Source: Crossaster papposus (lineage: Eukaryota; Echinodermata; Asteroidea; Velatida; Solasteridae). Taken from it: a stretch of 64,000 nucleotides of DNA. This document shows positions 42,170 through 53,975 of the stretch, one piece after another. The translations under genes and the position numbers were made by a program. Within the stretch, counting starts at the first letter, position 1; each line of letters starts with the position of its first letter. The stretch is from contig JBAIAA010000098.1 of NCBI GenBank assembly GCA_037893245.1, positions 124,001 to 188,000 on the forward strand, given 5' to 3'. The notes beneath the pieces were generated by a model, which was not told the DNA's origin, did not search any database, and was given only the letters and a program-made list of their open reading frames with translations.

Positions 42170-44590
42170 AGTAAAGAAATATATTATTGTCTTTATGGTA
42201 TTAGTTATTCGGCCGCGGATGGAAACGATCGAATAAATATGCCGGTACAGAGAGTAGGATAGTGTCACTAAAAGTAATATAGCAACACAAACAAGGGCAA
42301 AGCAAATGGTTATTGCAATAGTAAACTATTTGCATCGCTGCTTTGTTTGGACTCCAGATTCCACATTTGAGTTCAGATATGGGTAGAAGGATTCTCCACT
42401 CCGAACCTAGACTCCCAATCTACTTACCTATTCTCTCTTCCTCTACCGCCAACCATTATCTCATCCCTTATCTCATCCCACATCTCATCCCATGCCTCAC
42501 CCCTAATCTTATCCGTGATTCTCCCCAGGATACACAGCCTATGCCACCAATAGATTATGCATCCATTTGTCTGGCAGTTAAGAATCTTGACGTGTTTTTC
42601 CCTGCCGACAGGGTCCTCTAGCCTCTTGCCGCAGATTCTCAGGTACCATGCCGCAGGTACCATTCTTGTTTGCACACTACCACAAGAAAATCGACACCTT
42701 ACACTATCCCTCAGAGAGCCGTCTCCAGCTGCCTACTTATCTGCATTGTACCTTTTGTTATTGTAACCATCTCTGCTTTCGCCGACCAATTCTTTTGCCA
42801 CACGATGTCGTTTCAGCACTTGGCCTGTTGTAAATTAGTGAAGGCCTTAACTACCCCAACCAGTTGCCTAGACGGATCGTAGCATCTTGACCATTCTTAC
42901 AATGCACTAAGTTTGCCTTCGTCTAGACGACCTGCATGCAGAAACCTGAGCTGCCTATAACAACCTCTCGTCCTGCCCGTCAGCAATTTATTCGGGTGAA
43001 AACTGCTCTAGCTCCTCACTGAGCCCGTCCATCGGCGAAATTTAGCCGCTGACTACTATACCGCTAGGTTGCTTCAAATCAAAGGACATCCTCATCCCCG
43101 TCCCCGTCAAACAGCGCTATCCAAATTCCCTCAAATGCTAATTGATACCTTGTACCCATGAATTGGACTTGTGTAGATTTACCTGAAGCGTCCTAAATAA
43201 TCCAACCCCAACCAAATGCGAGAGGATCAATTTCAATTTCAGCTACGCCGACACCTCCTCTATGTTCGATCGTCTGTTTAACCAAGAAACGTCTTACTGT
43301 ATGCCCCGTTTATTTGCCTGCCGCTGAACATATTTCGTCGTGCTGGTGTGACCTTGTGCGAACCTGTCCAAATACCCCAAAACGAACATATGAGAACGTA
43401 TCTCCTTCGTCGTATAAACCTTAGGAAACTATTTTCCTTTTGTGCCCAGTCGACGAGGCTCGTCTCCTAGCCTTTGTGAATATGTTATCATTTCGACGTG
43501 ACATGAACTCCACACAAATCGGACTTCCGCACCTGCCTCCTATTACTTGCTTCATGCAGCAAAAGAGATACTGCGACTTAAAAGGGCGTATATTGTCACT
43601 CATAAAGCGCCCGCCCTATGCGACTACGCGTATCACCTTTCTTCCTGGCCTTGCTTCCTGGCCTTGCTTCAAGTTCGTGATGGACGCTCCGCTGCCAAGA
43701 CCGCAAATGGTTGTCTGTGTTCAAATAATCTGTGAATCACCAGTTGGGGCGTGGTATTCGTTTAGTTCCACCTGCTATCTTTATTTTTTCTTCTTTTGAG
43801 AGGGAAGGGGAGGATAACAAACTGCCCTGAATCGGTCAAACCTCTTTATATTCTTCACCGATACAAATGTTCAGAAGAACTGGAAGAATAGTGCCATACG
43901 CCGACCGAATCACGCCGGAAAACCCCCATTATGCGTCCTGTTCATACATGCAGTTACTCCCTTATTCGCATTCTCAATCGTGAATAAAGCATTTTATTTC
44001 CGCATTCCCTACCCTGTTGCACAACCTGCAAGAGAAACAAAAATGCAGCATATATGAACTTGGAAGCACCAAGCTTCGACGACAAGACCGAGCGGACGAA
44101 ATGAGTCTGAGCTGTTACTTACCAGCCTTACGGGACCGCTAGGCAGCATCTCTATTTATTTTGTTTTAAACAATACTCACAATCTCCAATATCTTTCCAT
44201 ATGTTCCCTTCTCCCTCGTCCCTTCTCCGTCGTTACCTCTTCAATTGGTGCGCCAGACAAGGCCATTGTCTTGAAGAGTACACCCACTACACGTCTGTCG
44301 TCTTGCGTGCCAAACGAGGTCAGTGCTTGCTATCACTCTCTCACTTCAATGTACCAAAGTCCTTCCTGCAAAACATTCTTATGAGAATCGGTTAGCTCAG
44401 CAAACAATAAAAAAATATATCTACTGATGCGTGTCAGCGCCCAAGTATGTAATTTTACGATGTACCTCATCCTTGATGATTGGCCGACAGCGGCCCTTTT
44501 ACAAAGCAAACGGCGCAAACCCGGACACAACATTATAACCAAATCGTAAAGACAACGGAAAACACAATTGTCGATATATAGAGACTCCAT
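42170..44590. other. Pyrimidine-skewed unassigned stretch
   Basis: The plus strand is C/T-rich with short open frames (for example 43440-43799) but no recognisable motif. TCTCATCCCWTATCTCATCCC repeats near 42450-42500 (words of about 10 bases). It may be an old, highly decayed element. No call is justified. Confidence 0.35.
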
Positions 44591-44612
44591 TCTCTAAAAA
44601 TGCATAACTATT

Positions 44613-44951
44613 TTACACACACGTTTTTCTTCCCCGATGCCGTTTGCTACCATCTTTTATAGTGATATTTATCTCCTGATAATCCACTTTGCCTAACTCA
44701 TTGTCCGGCTTGCTACCTTTATTTACGGTACTCATTTCTAAATTATTGTTTGTCCCAATTTCCCGAGAGGTTTTTATCTCATTGTTATAACCGGGGTTCA
44801 TATAGCCTAATTTTGTGTTTGTTTGTTTCTGAAACTCTACTAGTTCGCCAGACAAAACCGTGGACATCAAAATGCGCAGAGTAGACCACGCCCGCCATAG
44901 CAAGTACCTTGTAGCGTAACGCGTGCTTGTCCAATCACTTGCACAGTGCAA
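44613..44951 (-). other. Candidate first coding exon, unrecognised
   Basis: The minus strand is open for 112 codons. A plausible inner start gives MNPGYNNEIKTSREIGTNNN and a hydrophilic stretch ending INITIKDGSKRHRGRK next to an AAAAC|GTGTGT donor-like site. It could be a cytoplasmic N-terminus. There is no family match. Confidence 0.2.
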
Positions 44952-45210
44952 CTGTTACCTTAGCGCAATTTCATAAAAGCCGGTAACTAAAACCGTAAGG
45001 TGCTCAAATGTTTCGTTTCTCTGTATTAACAGCACTGGGAGTCGCATCTACAAACGACAAACCTCAACTAGTACTAAAACTAAATGGGTATTTTGTAATT
45101 GCTTGCAAGCGAAATACGTCAACTTAACAAAAGTGCCGCAAATCACACTAAGGCAAAAATACTGAGGCCCTTATCATTAAGGTAATACAGTTATATGACT
45201 AGCCTTGAGC
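44952..45210. other. No recognised feature
   Basis: Short AT-rich interval to the left of the decayed recombinase. Confidence 0.4.
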
Positions 45211-45214
45211 TGTG

Positions 45215-45733
45215 CTACTTCGTCGTGCCTAAACAATAATGAATATTTAAGGGATACATAGGACGCGTTCTTAAATCCATTAGGTTATTATTCGGACCAC
45301 CAAACTTGTCTACGATAGTTTTGTTGTGTTCCAATGACAACGGTTTCTGTACAGGTGGCTTATGGAGATTCTTCCTTCCACCAGTGACAGTTTGTTGCAC
45401 AATGGGAGAGTCTATGGGGTTCGATTTTGAGTTGACAAGTGAATGTAGCCATTTGAGCGAGGCAGCTATTGAAACCAAAGTGCTATCTGAATCGCAATTA
45501 GGCATCGTGTAAACTAAATAGGCAGCAATAATTTTGTCCTGAATGGGTAAGTTAATCTTGATTCTTGAGCTATTCAACCAGGCGAAAAATTGACGACATG
45601 TATAGAGATACGAGAATATAGTTCCTTCGGCCTTGACAAACAAGACGTCTTGAAATATTTGCTTTTTGACACCTTGAAATTTGTTGGGAAAATCTGCCCA
45701 AAATCGTTGGTTGTTTATAATATGTTGTGCCAA
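45215..45733 (-). pseudogene. Tyrosine recombinase N-terminal part, decayed element
   Basis: 172 codons. LFVKAEGTIFSYLYTCRQFF and LVYTMPNCDSDSTLVSIAAS resemble the SAM-like core-binding domain of DIRS/Ngaro recombinases. The catalytic domain (R, H-x-x-R, Y) is absent. Confidence 0.6.
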
Positions 45734-45784
45734 AGAGGAGACAAAATAAATGTTAACTATATTATAACTGAGTGAAATCTAAAT

Positions 45785-46531
45785 TTATTGCACAAATAAT
45801 TCACGAAAATCGGGGGGAACCCATAGAAATGAATTCTTATTTCTACCCTGTTCCAGTAAACCAGGACCTTCAAGATATATGATGTCATTTATCCCTTGTC
45901 TGTAACAAAACCAAAGCAATGGCCAAAACACCGAAGATGGCCAACGTGTAAATACGAGTGTTCCTTTTCCTTCACATGAGAGAATGTGCTCGAGAACAAA
46001 GGGAATAAGAACTACGGGAGGAACTAGAATACAATTTTCCCCAGCCCAATTCTGAGAAAAACCATCTACCCCATGAGTCCCAGGGCTCCAGAATCTCGAA
46101 TAAAAACGTGGAAGTTTAGAATTATAATAAGTAGCAAAACAGTCTATTGAAAAGGGGCCCATCGGTCTGAAAGCGTTTGGAGTAGGCCTAATTGATTTGA
46201 TATCATCAAGTCATCAGTATCTCTCAGCCTACTAATTAAGTCAGCCTGCTCGTTCCGATTTCTCGAGATCCATTCGACTTCTAATCTCACATTATTGTGT
46301 AGACGGGTTTGAAAAAATGTCCAATGAAAACTTGTGCAAATCAAAATTCATGATTCCCACTTCGACAATTCTGGCTGCAGATTGACTATCTGTAAAAACC
46401 TTAAGTTGAGAATTCCTGATAATGGGCAAAAAAAGAAGTGATGGCAAAAAGAATGGTATTGATTTCGCGCCAAGTATAACTTTTCTCAGACTCTTCGTCT
46501 GTCCAAAGTTTGTGCGCAGTGTAAACATCAA
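45785..46531 (-). pseudogene. RNase H and C-terminal domain of a decayed Ngaro/DIRS-type Pol
   Basis: In three overlapping frames: LKVFTDSQSAARIVEVG and VEWISRNRNEQADLISRL (RNase H), then FSIDCFATYYNSKLPRFYS and GKGTLVFTRWPSSVFWPLL, matching the same blocks at the end of the polyprotein at 33810-36596. Frameshifts separate them. Confidence 0.75.
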
Positions 46532-47397
46532 TGCAAATTATTGCCCCCGAACCTGTGGAGCTGGCATAACAGCATATGATTTTATTTACAGTTTTGGGTA
46601 ATTGTCTGTCGTTTAGGAGGTGGACATTATTTTGTTCACAAATGTATATCGTCTTTGCAAAACGAGTCTAGGCATACAATATCATTCTCGTCTACAGCAT
46701 CAGCTATCTTTATCTGACAGTGTCTGGTCATGAGCCTGGTTATGTTTCCACATACTGGACTCAGATAAATGATATGGCCAACAAAAGAATGCAGTTTGCG
46801 GATAGTAAGAAATTGGAAGTCTAGGATTTCCGATATTATTCTTTTAATCTTGCTATTCTTCGTTCTAAAACCTTAAGAGTACCTTCTAGAGAATTCCATG
46901 ACATTCCCAACCATTCGGTTATGATAGAAGGGTCCTATTTGCTCTTCTTTATATTATAAACGAATCCAGCTTTCAGTAGGTCAACTTTAACGTGCTTAGA
47001 TATTGCATTTGCTATTGAAATATCTGAATCTATGTTATCGGTAGAACGGGGAACAACTAACCATCATCCAAACATAAAGCTACAAGGATACCGCTAGATC
47101 TCAAATGAGCAACTGGGGGTTTAAGGGTTTTAGTGAAAATCAGAAGAGCAGAAGTTAGGCCGAATGGGAGTCATTAAACTCAACAAATGTACACACGCCA
47201 TCAATAATGCAGGAAAATCCCAAGTACCTTTGATAATCAGGAAAGATGTCTATGTGGTGGTGACCTGATTTTAAATATGATTTTAAATAATACGTAAACA
47301 TGAGGGCGCCCTTAGAAAAATACTGTAATCCGACCTTCCAATCATCAAGCTTAAAGTGTATTTTTTTAATAAACTTGTTTAGTCTACTTAAATCCAA
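46532..47397 (-). pseudogene. Reverse transcriptase of the decayed Ngaro/DIRS-type element
   Basis: 47397-47155 reads FKLDDWKVGLQYFSKGALMF and HHHIDIFPDYQRYLGFS, equivalent to the RT palm start of the intact element. Near 47060-47090 the minus strand reads ILVALCLDDG, the catalytic motif. Several frame changes. Confidence 0.75.
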
Positions 47398-47467
47398 GAT
47401 TAATCTTTTCTTTCCTGAAGTTTAGTAAGCTAGACTGATAGAGGATTAGTAACGCACGAAAGCTGAC

Positions 47468-48019
47468 CTATTTCTGTGATCCTGTTATAGAAGACAGCAA
47501 TTCTAAAACCGTTTTAGTAACGAAATAATATTCCAATTTAGCGGATATGTTGTTCTCAAAAACATAGGTGGCTGGCGGTTCTTCTGAGAAAGGGATCCTG
47601 TAACCTTCAGTTATAATTGACACGACCATTCGAGAAGCCCCAATACTTGACCAAAAATGTGAATGCTGCTTTAGTCGACCTTTTATTATAATTTGACCTG
47701 AACCCAATCTATTAATACCATGAACATTGAAATTACATCGTACCTCGAACACATCGTTGAATTTCGATTCCACATTTGTCACTTTGACATTATGAGGATG
47801 GGTTGGTAGATCCCGAGGAGATGGGTGGGATTGAATCTGGACTGGGTGTGGTTGCGGAGTAGAGATTGCTAGCAGTGGTGCCGATGTTATCAGTGTGCAA
47901 GGAGGAAGGATATGCGGTGATGATGGAAGGTCGTTGAGAAATGGGGGCTTGCCAAGGGGTGACATTCCTGGTGTGGAAATTGCTGTAACCAATTGTGAGA
48001 CACATTTTGATAAAATCAT
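47468..48019 (-). pseudogene. Gag/RT-upstream region of the decayed Ngaro/DIRS-type element
   Basis: 183 codons. A Pro/Ser/Thr-rich part, then GQIIIKGRLKQHSHFWSSIG and IITEGYRIPFSEEPPATYV, matching the block before RT in the intact element (GRLKSCITFWENI...GYKIPF). No split repeats were identified for this copy. Confidence 0.7.
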
Positions 48020-48560
48020 TATTTTGACCTAATTTCCATAAGAATGCAAGGGCTAACCCCTTACAAATTAATGTTGGGTGGGTGTGAGACATTTTGGACA
48101 AAATCACAATTTGACCTATTTTTCATAAGAATGCAAGGCTAACCCCGTATACATTAATTTGAGGGATATAAGAAATGTTTAGAGAAAATCATATTTTGAC
48201 CTATTTTCCATAAAACCAAAATGTTGGTCCCAAAATGTCTTAAACCCACTATAAATTTATTTGTAAGGGGTTAACCTTGCATTTGTATTAACATTGGCTA
48301 AAATGTGACTTTTTTGAAAAATAAAAATTGAAAGGGGTTAGTTTTGCAATTTGTATTCAAATTGCCACAATTTCACGTTTGGGTAAAAATTGAAATGCAG
48401 TGTAAGTGGTTAGCTTTAAATGTTTATTAAAATTTAATACAATTTGACTTTTTGGAAACAAATAAAACTTTAAAGGGTAAGCCTTGAATTTTTATTAAAA
48501 TTTACCCAAATTATTATATTTAAAATTGTAAGGGTTTAACCGTGCATTTTTATAAAAATT
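48000..48560. repeat. ~70-bp dispersed repeat family, array with orientation switch
   Basis: 48030-48200 carries the unit as AATGCAAGGGCTAACCCCTT (reverse). From about 48260 to 48550 it is TGTAAGGGGTTAACCTTGCA (forward), about six units in all with AT-rich spacers containing WTTTGACCT/TGACTTTTT words. Other copies lie near 22895-23030 and 25410-25520. Confidence 0.7.
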
Positions 48561-48785
48561 GTCAATTTCTTTTAAATATGAGGGGTTATCTTCGCAAATA
48601 GCTTTAAAGAATCTTTCCGGTAGGGGCACAAAGTTATGGGTGTTGACCAAGTATTCAGGAGTCGGGCTTAGGTACTCAATGAACCCGTACCGATCTCCAT
48701 ATAGGAATCCTCTGGGCAGGGTCTTGGCGTTCCTACTCCACCCATTTCCTTCCCTGTCCGGCCGTTCATGTAGCCCGAATGACAA
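48495..48785 (-). other. Candidate exon of an unrecognised gene
   Basis: Open minus frame with protein-like wording: RNAKTLPRGFLYGDRYGF, EYLSPTPEYLVNTHNFVP, ERFFKAICEDNPS. Its last ~25 codons run into the ~70-bp repeat, so only about 48560-48785 would be real. No clear acceptor (a CAGG lies near 48755) or donor. Family unknown. Confidence 0.3.
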
Positions 48786-48965
48786 TCACCATAACAGGGA
48801 GGAAACAAGGCGGCACCCTACGCCTTGGTCCCAGAGTGACTATTAAAATATTAAATGAACCTATAACGAAGAAACTACCAAATTACATGAACTTCGCTGA
48901 CAGTTCCAAAAGCATGTAGCATCTGGCGACAAAGCAAATGACCGAGGGCACGCGGTGAAGCTAAA

Positions 48966-49046
48966 AGTAATAACGAAGCTGGGATTCGAACCCACCAACG
49001 CGTGATTGTGAGTCGTATTGCCTACCAACTGAGTCACTAGGCTATT
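48966..49046 (-). repeat. tRNA-like/SINE remnant
   Basis: Minus strand: TAGTGACTCAGTTGGTAGGC and GGTGGGTTCGAATCCCAGC, D-arm/A-box and T-arm/B-box strings. The acceptor and anticodon stems do not pair, so it is not a functional tRNA. Confidence 0.55.
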
Positions 49047-49147
49047 TCAATAGACGCCACTCTCTTGACAATTAAATTATAAGCGTGCATTTTATTCCGA
49101 GTATCTAAGCTTTAGTGATTGTTTTCAGACTTTTACTCGGAACTATA

Positions 49148-49510
49148 TATCAATTGGCCATTTGCGTGTGGAATTTAAATAATATCTGGTACACTGACTT
49201 GTTCACACAGCTTGGCACAGTTTACATTTAAATTCTCCAGACCAAAGACACTGTTGCTATATCACGTGATTCGGGGCAAGCCTTACGCTAGCAACCCCCG
49301 GCTCTGGAATGGTCTAGTGTCTTTGTGCCATTCTCAACCAATGTGAACAGTGTATTGGTCCTGAGCGTCTCTAACGTAACTATTCTAAGAGCTTGCCCCG
49401 AATCACGTGATATAGCAAAAGTGTATTCGGTCTGGATAATTTAAAGTCAAACTGTGCCAAGCTGTGTGCCAGATCTTATTTAAATTCCACACGCAAATGG
49501 TCAATTGATA
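49148..49510. mobile_element. Foldback element family B, complete copy
   Basis: Ends ATATCAATTGGCCATTTGCG and CGCAAATGGTCAATTGATAT. Nested matches include CACAGCTTGGCACAGTTT and ATATCACGTGATTCGGGGCA with their complements. About 150-bp arms around a spacer. No ORF. Confidence 0.85.
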
Positions 49511-49525
49511 TGTAGGCTTGGCGAT

Positions 49526-49682
49526 TTGCGCCATGAATAATGGAGTTATCGTAAGGCCCGAATTCAGAATTGTCCTGGGAAAAAAAACCACTCTGCTTTT
49601 AATAGAGCGAGAGTGGTATTTTTTCCCGGAATAAATTCGAAATTCGGGTTTTAAGATTACTCCAATTTTCACGGCGCAACAC
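49526..49682. repeat. Small palindromic MITE
   Basis: TTGCGCCATGAATAATGGAG...CCCGAATTCAGAATT...CCACTCT is mirrored to GCGCAA at 49682. About 70-bp arms around a 10-bp loop (CTTTTAATAG). Confidence 0.75.
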
Positions 49683-49689
49683 CGACGAG

Positions 49690-50153
49690 CATACGTATGA
49701 AATTACAGTAATCAAAACATCAGTGTACACAGCTAACTACAATGTCTGGATGCGTATAAAGCTCAATACGGGTGTCCTAGAAAAAAGGTTAATTTGACAA
49801 TGGTATGCATTGTATGGCTATTAATCATGTTTTACCATAAAGTAGAAGCAAACTGCTTTCCAATGATACCTTGATTGCATTGCTTCGGGCATGTCACTGA
49901 GCACCATTGTTTGGAAAATGGTATGTGAAAACCTTGTTGGGACAGTTCATGGTCAGGCGTGGCAGCACATTCAGATATGGCCAGAGGGAAATCTAACTGT
50001 TTTAAAGCATGTGATACGTACACGATGTTTATCAATGGTTGATATCCAGTACTCAATTTTGCACCAACACTTCCGCGATGCAAAGTGAACAACGGCTGTG
50101 CCAGTTGCGTAAAAATGTGTCGGCGAGTGGGAGGGGTGGCCAGTGAGGGTGTG
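49690..50153. other. Unassigned; long minus ORF not supported
   Basis: A minus-strand frame (49832-50269, 145 codons) overlaps the start of the duplicated region but resembles no known protein. Confidence 0.35.
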
Positions 50154-52481
50154 TAGGGAACATTGTCATTGGTGTTCCTCAGCCACACCCGTCCCAAATA
50201 CAATTGGGTTTCGTAGGATCCGTGATCTTTTGGTCCAATGAAATTCACTGGCACATGTATTATCGTCATGTATCATACTAAGGCAAACTGAAAACTGTAT
50301 GCCTTACTATTTTTTTCCCATATTGTTTTTGGCAATGAAACCTAAAACAATACGAGCCTAATGCAGGACATAAAGGTACCACGTATACTCATGCTGCCAA
50401 CTCATTAGGTATCGCGCAGGATTCCATAAACATTCTTATTGTGGTTAATAGGTCTTTTGTTGCTCCGTATATTTAAATGCCGCAGTAGTCTTTTTTGCAA
50501 GCAGTGATTTTAGTTGATATTACACTATTTCGGATTTATACGATAAAGCCTCTGAAATTCATGCTACATCTTCCTATGAAACACAAACGCCACTGATTAT
50601 GTAGTATACATTATGCCATCAGCACAGTATACTTTGTGGCAAAGAAATCTTCAAAAAATGTCACAGATTCACTACTTGCGATCGAAAATTTTGAAGCAGA
50701 TTAATAGTCGTACTAGTATTTTTACCGAAAATGTTTTGGGTGAATACAAAGAAGTTAAACAAGTATTAAGTGGCCGCAAAACTGTTTTGAAAAAAATCCA
50801 CCAATTTGCCCAACTGTGATTGCTACGTGGTAGTGAGCAAAAGACTTGCCGACTTTTAGTTGTGCATATTAAGATCATACTTTTAGGGATCATTTCTATA
50901 GTACGCATCTCCTTTCGCATTCGTACTTTTGTACGGTGCCTCGCCAACCACGATGACGAGTTACAGTGCTCCCCTCTGAGCGCGAAGCGGGTCTTGGGTG
51001 TTACCCTTCGGGTTTCTCGCCCGCGGCCATTGATGAACGTTCCTTTTCCCATAAAGTGGGAGCTGGAGGAGGGGATCACATTCTGAGTGGTCAGTTTTAA
51101 TTAAGTCCACAATCAGATACAGAGATTGCCAATAACATACGCATTCATATAGTACAGGTTTATCTATACTATCAGTGCCGCCTCGCCCCACACCCATTTT
51201 ATGACGCAGTGGCTTTGAGTTACACGAATGGACAGAAGAAGAGTTGTGGTGGGCCAGGAAACCCATTTGAAATTGGTTGTGGGTGCATTAGGTTTCAAAA
51301 ATCGCGACTCTTGGTCATTACCCCATAACGGTCTTTCTCACTTGAAAGTTGAACATCTCGGCAAAACTATGGTATAGGCCTATTAAAAACGACAATATTG
51401 TCTCCTTCACACACACACACACGAATCTTAGTGACTGAGGTTTCCAACCAAACTTCGCATTGGCCTATCTTATTGTGAGGAAATGAACATCGACGAGTGT
51501 CCAAAAGTGATGAGAAAGTGCACGTTTCTTGTACAGTAATCGCAATTAAAGTTAGTGTGTCAGTGCTTTTAGGGGGTTGTACCCTGAAAATTAGATTTCA
51601 AAAATTGAACAGACGCATTCCCCCGCACCTATGCCTCGCCGTTAGTTCTTGTCCGGAAAAGCAACGGTAAGCTGAGAATGTGTGTTGACTATAGGGCACT
51701 TGGTGCAAAAACACAAAGACGCATACCCACTTTGACACTGGGGCACTCAATGGAGCCAAGTACTCCGCAGTTTATCTTACACATTGTTTCTAACAAATTC
51801 CGATTAGACAGCATTCCGTGTTGGCACAGGCAGCTTGTACGTATACGAGCTTACTCGAATGCCGTTTGGCCTGTACAACGCTCTAGCAACCTTCATCGTC
51901 TGATGGACAAGGATTTTGGAGATAAGCTTTCTAGTCCCTGGTTGTCTACCTCGATGATTTTGTTTGTGTTTGGCACAAGACACTCGATCACTCCAGGTGG
52001 TGCTTGATCGCCTTCATGGATTTAACCTGATGGTGAAACCCGAGAAGTGCCATTGGTTTGCCAAGAGGTTGAAGTACCTGGGCCATAAAGTATCAGTGAA
52101 TGAAATTGCACCAGATGTGGAGAAGATACGAGCTTAAACTGAGTAGAAGAGACTAACCAATGAAGGTGAACTTTGAATTTTCTAGGACCTTGCTACCGTC
52201 GATTTGTTCAAGGTTTCGCTAATTAAGGTCGTTGCTCCACTCCATGCACTACTTGGCGGTCCGAAGGAAAAATGGTAAGAGAGTTGTCTCACCTCAGGTT
52301 CAACTTCCCAAAGCTTTGAACGAAGCCTGTGAAGTCTCCTTCAATCAACTGAAGTCAATTTTAACGTCCACTCCACTTCTTAGCTATCCAGACTTCAAAC
52401 GTCCACTCATCCTAGAAGTTGATGCCAGCCAGCTTGGACTCGTTCTGCCTCAGGAACAGGACACTATAGTCGAGTAGTTCT
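50154..52481 (+). mobile_element. Decayed Ty3/gypsy-like fragment, copy 1 of a 2.3-kb duplication
   Basis: Near-identical to 60905-63149 (same strand). The right half is gypsy-type Pol in broken frames: KLRMCVDYRALG (RT), YLDDFVCVWHK (catalytic pair), VLDRLHGFNLMVKPEKCHWF, and the RNase H start (DFKRPLILEVDASQLGLVLP). The left half has small ORFs of unknown nature, one of them (50613-50819) conserved in both copies with few changes, and a CA microsatellite at about 51407-51422. RNase H wording (SSMELELLALRWAIM) continues to about 52650 in this copy only. LTRs were not identified. Confidence 0.75.
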
Positions 52482-52650
52482 AGGATACGCTAGCACAAGA
52501 CTTCGAGAAGGCAAGCAGAACATGGACAAGTACAGCAGTATGGAGTTAGAGTTGTTGGCACTGCGGTGGGCGATAATGTGACATCCTGTTAGGGGCCGAC
52601 TTTGTTGTCTATACAGACAACAATCCCCTGAGCTACCTCAAGACCATTGA
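51640..52650 (+). pseudogene. Gypsy-type RT-RNase H, copy 1
   Basis: See the enclosing element. At least four frame changes; all three frames are needed to follow the domain order. The RT region between LVRI and YLDDF is complete here, unlike copy 2. Confidence 0.7.
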
Positions 52651-53310
52651 TCTCCATTATATAGACTGGATAGGACACCGCGTATGTGTCTGTGCACGAA
52701 CGCGTGATCCGAAACAATGGCGGCGCTTTTTGCAGTATGTTAAACGCGGCATGTGTATTGATTCACTCTGGAAACTCGAGTTTATCGAGATTATCGGATT
52801 TTTATTTGTAGGGGGGTATGAGGAATTTAAGCGCTCTGCCAATAAAATCGATAAAAAACATCGAATAACGTTAGGGAGTCATGCAGTCCTAACACTGCCA
52901 GCTTTTTCACACTTTCTTGATATGTAGGCCTACTATTTTCCTACGTAATGTAGCCTACATTTTTGAATGAATATCATTTTACTTAGGCCCCTCCCTGAAA
53001 TTGGTTTCTAGTATTTTGCTCTTTCATTTTATCACCCCTGTAGGTCATTTAATAGTTCAGTTGGAGACAAAAAGCCAATTCTTAATTTTTCAACTAATGT
53101 ACTAAGCCACTTTAAGAATGGCCTAATTAACGCTAATTATCACTTGTAGGCCTATCGGTATTGTCACGTACGAGGACACATTTTGGCTCAAATGTACTCC
53201 AAGATATCCTTATTACGAATATCTAATTCTTAAGTTTCAACTCCATGTACTAATCCACTTAAGAATGGGTCAAAGATCGATAATTGACCTAATTACGTTT
53301 TCGGGAACGA
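52651..53310. other. Unassigned, with imperfect ~130-bp spaced repeats
   Basis: ATGTACTAATCCACTTAAGAATG-like words (each under 20 bases matched) recur near 53095, 53250 and 53840, suggesting an old tandem or dispersed repeat. No gene. Confidence 0.4.
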
Positions 53311-53312
53311 TG

Positions 53313-53574
53313 GCATATGTGACCCGCTCCGTAGAAATCAGGAATAAGTCTCAAAAAAGTTATGGTCTAATAAAGATGACAGGTGTATATTTATTTGCCG
53401 AATCCACATTTCGAGAAAAACAGCTTTGAAATAAACAAAATTGACCAAAATCATACGGACAGCACACACAAATACTTGGTCACGATTTTCACCCATGCAT
53501 TCACTTTAACGGCCGATTGCGTAAAACGGCCTCAGCGACTTATTCCTGATTACGATGGAGCGGGTCACATATGC
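53313..53574. mobile_element. 262-bp MITE with ~38-bp TIRs
   Basis: GCATATGTGACCCGCTCC...ATCAGGAATAAGTC and GACTTATTCCTGAT...GGAGCGGGTCACATATGC. A few mismatches in the arms. No transposase. Confidence 0.8.
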
Positions 53575-53960
53575 TATTTCTCCGTAACCACATGGGGTAG
53601 AGGATTGAAATAAGGTTTAATGTGAAGGTCTAAACATTGTGGACAAGGACCAGTTGTTAAAGTAGTATTTTGTTGGTGTCTTCATGGCTTAAACATGCAA
53701 TTAAGCCTAAAAAGTGTACCCTTTTGACCCACCACGTGTTTATAATTGTATCGGTATGATCGAGTACGTCCACAAAACTTATGTCAACATGTTCACCTGG
53801 AAACCCAGAATACGAACAACTCGTTCTTAAGTGTCCATCTGATGCACAAATCCGCTTAAGAATAAGAAATCGGTCAACTTATGAAAGCATGTTTAAGCTA
53901 TTATTGAGTTATTCCTCATGAAAAGGAGGCCTTCTTCAGAAGTTTAATTTACCAAGAGCT
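53575..53960. other. No recognised feature
   Basis: AT-rich. Nothing assignable apart from a third copy of the ACTTAAGAAT-type word. Confidence 0.4.
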
Positions 53961-53975
53961 TTTCGGAGTTTTCAT

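Noticed and set aside
42343..43799. Plus-strand ORFs in the pyrimidine-skewed stretch as a gene or element
   Set aside because: Short, overlapping frames without motifs. Openness is explained by the scarcity of A/G-rich stop codons.
48966..49046. Functional tRNA gene on the minus strand
   Set aside because: T arm is good but acceptor and anticodon stems fail to pair.
49832..50269. 145-codon minus-strand ORF as a gene
   Set aside because: It crosses the boundary of the duplicated segment, and in copy 2 only part of it exists.
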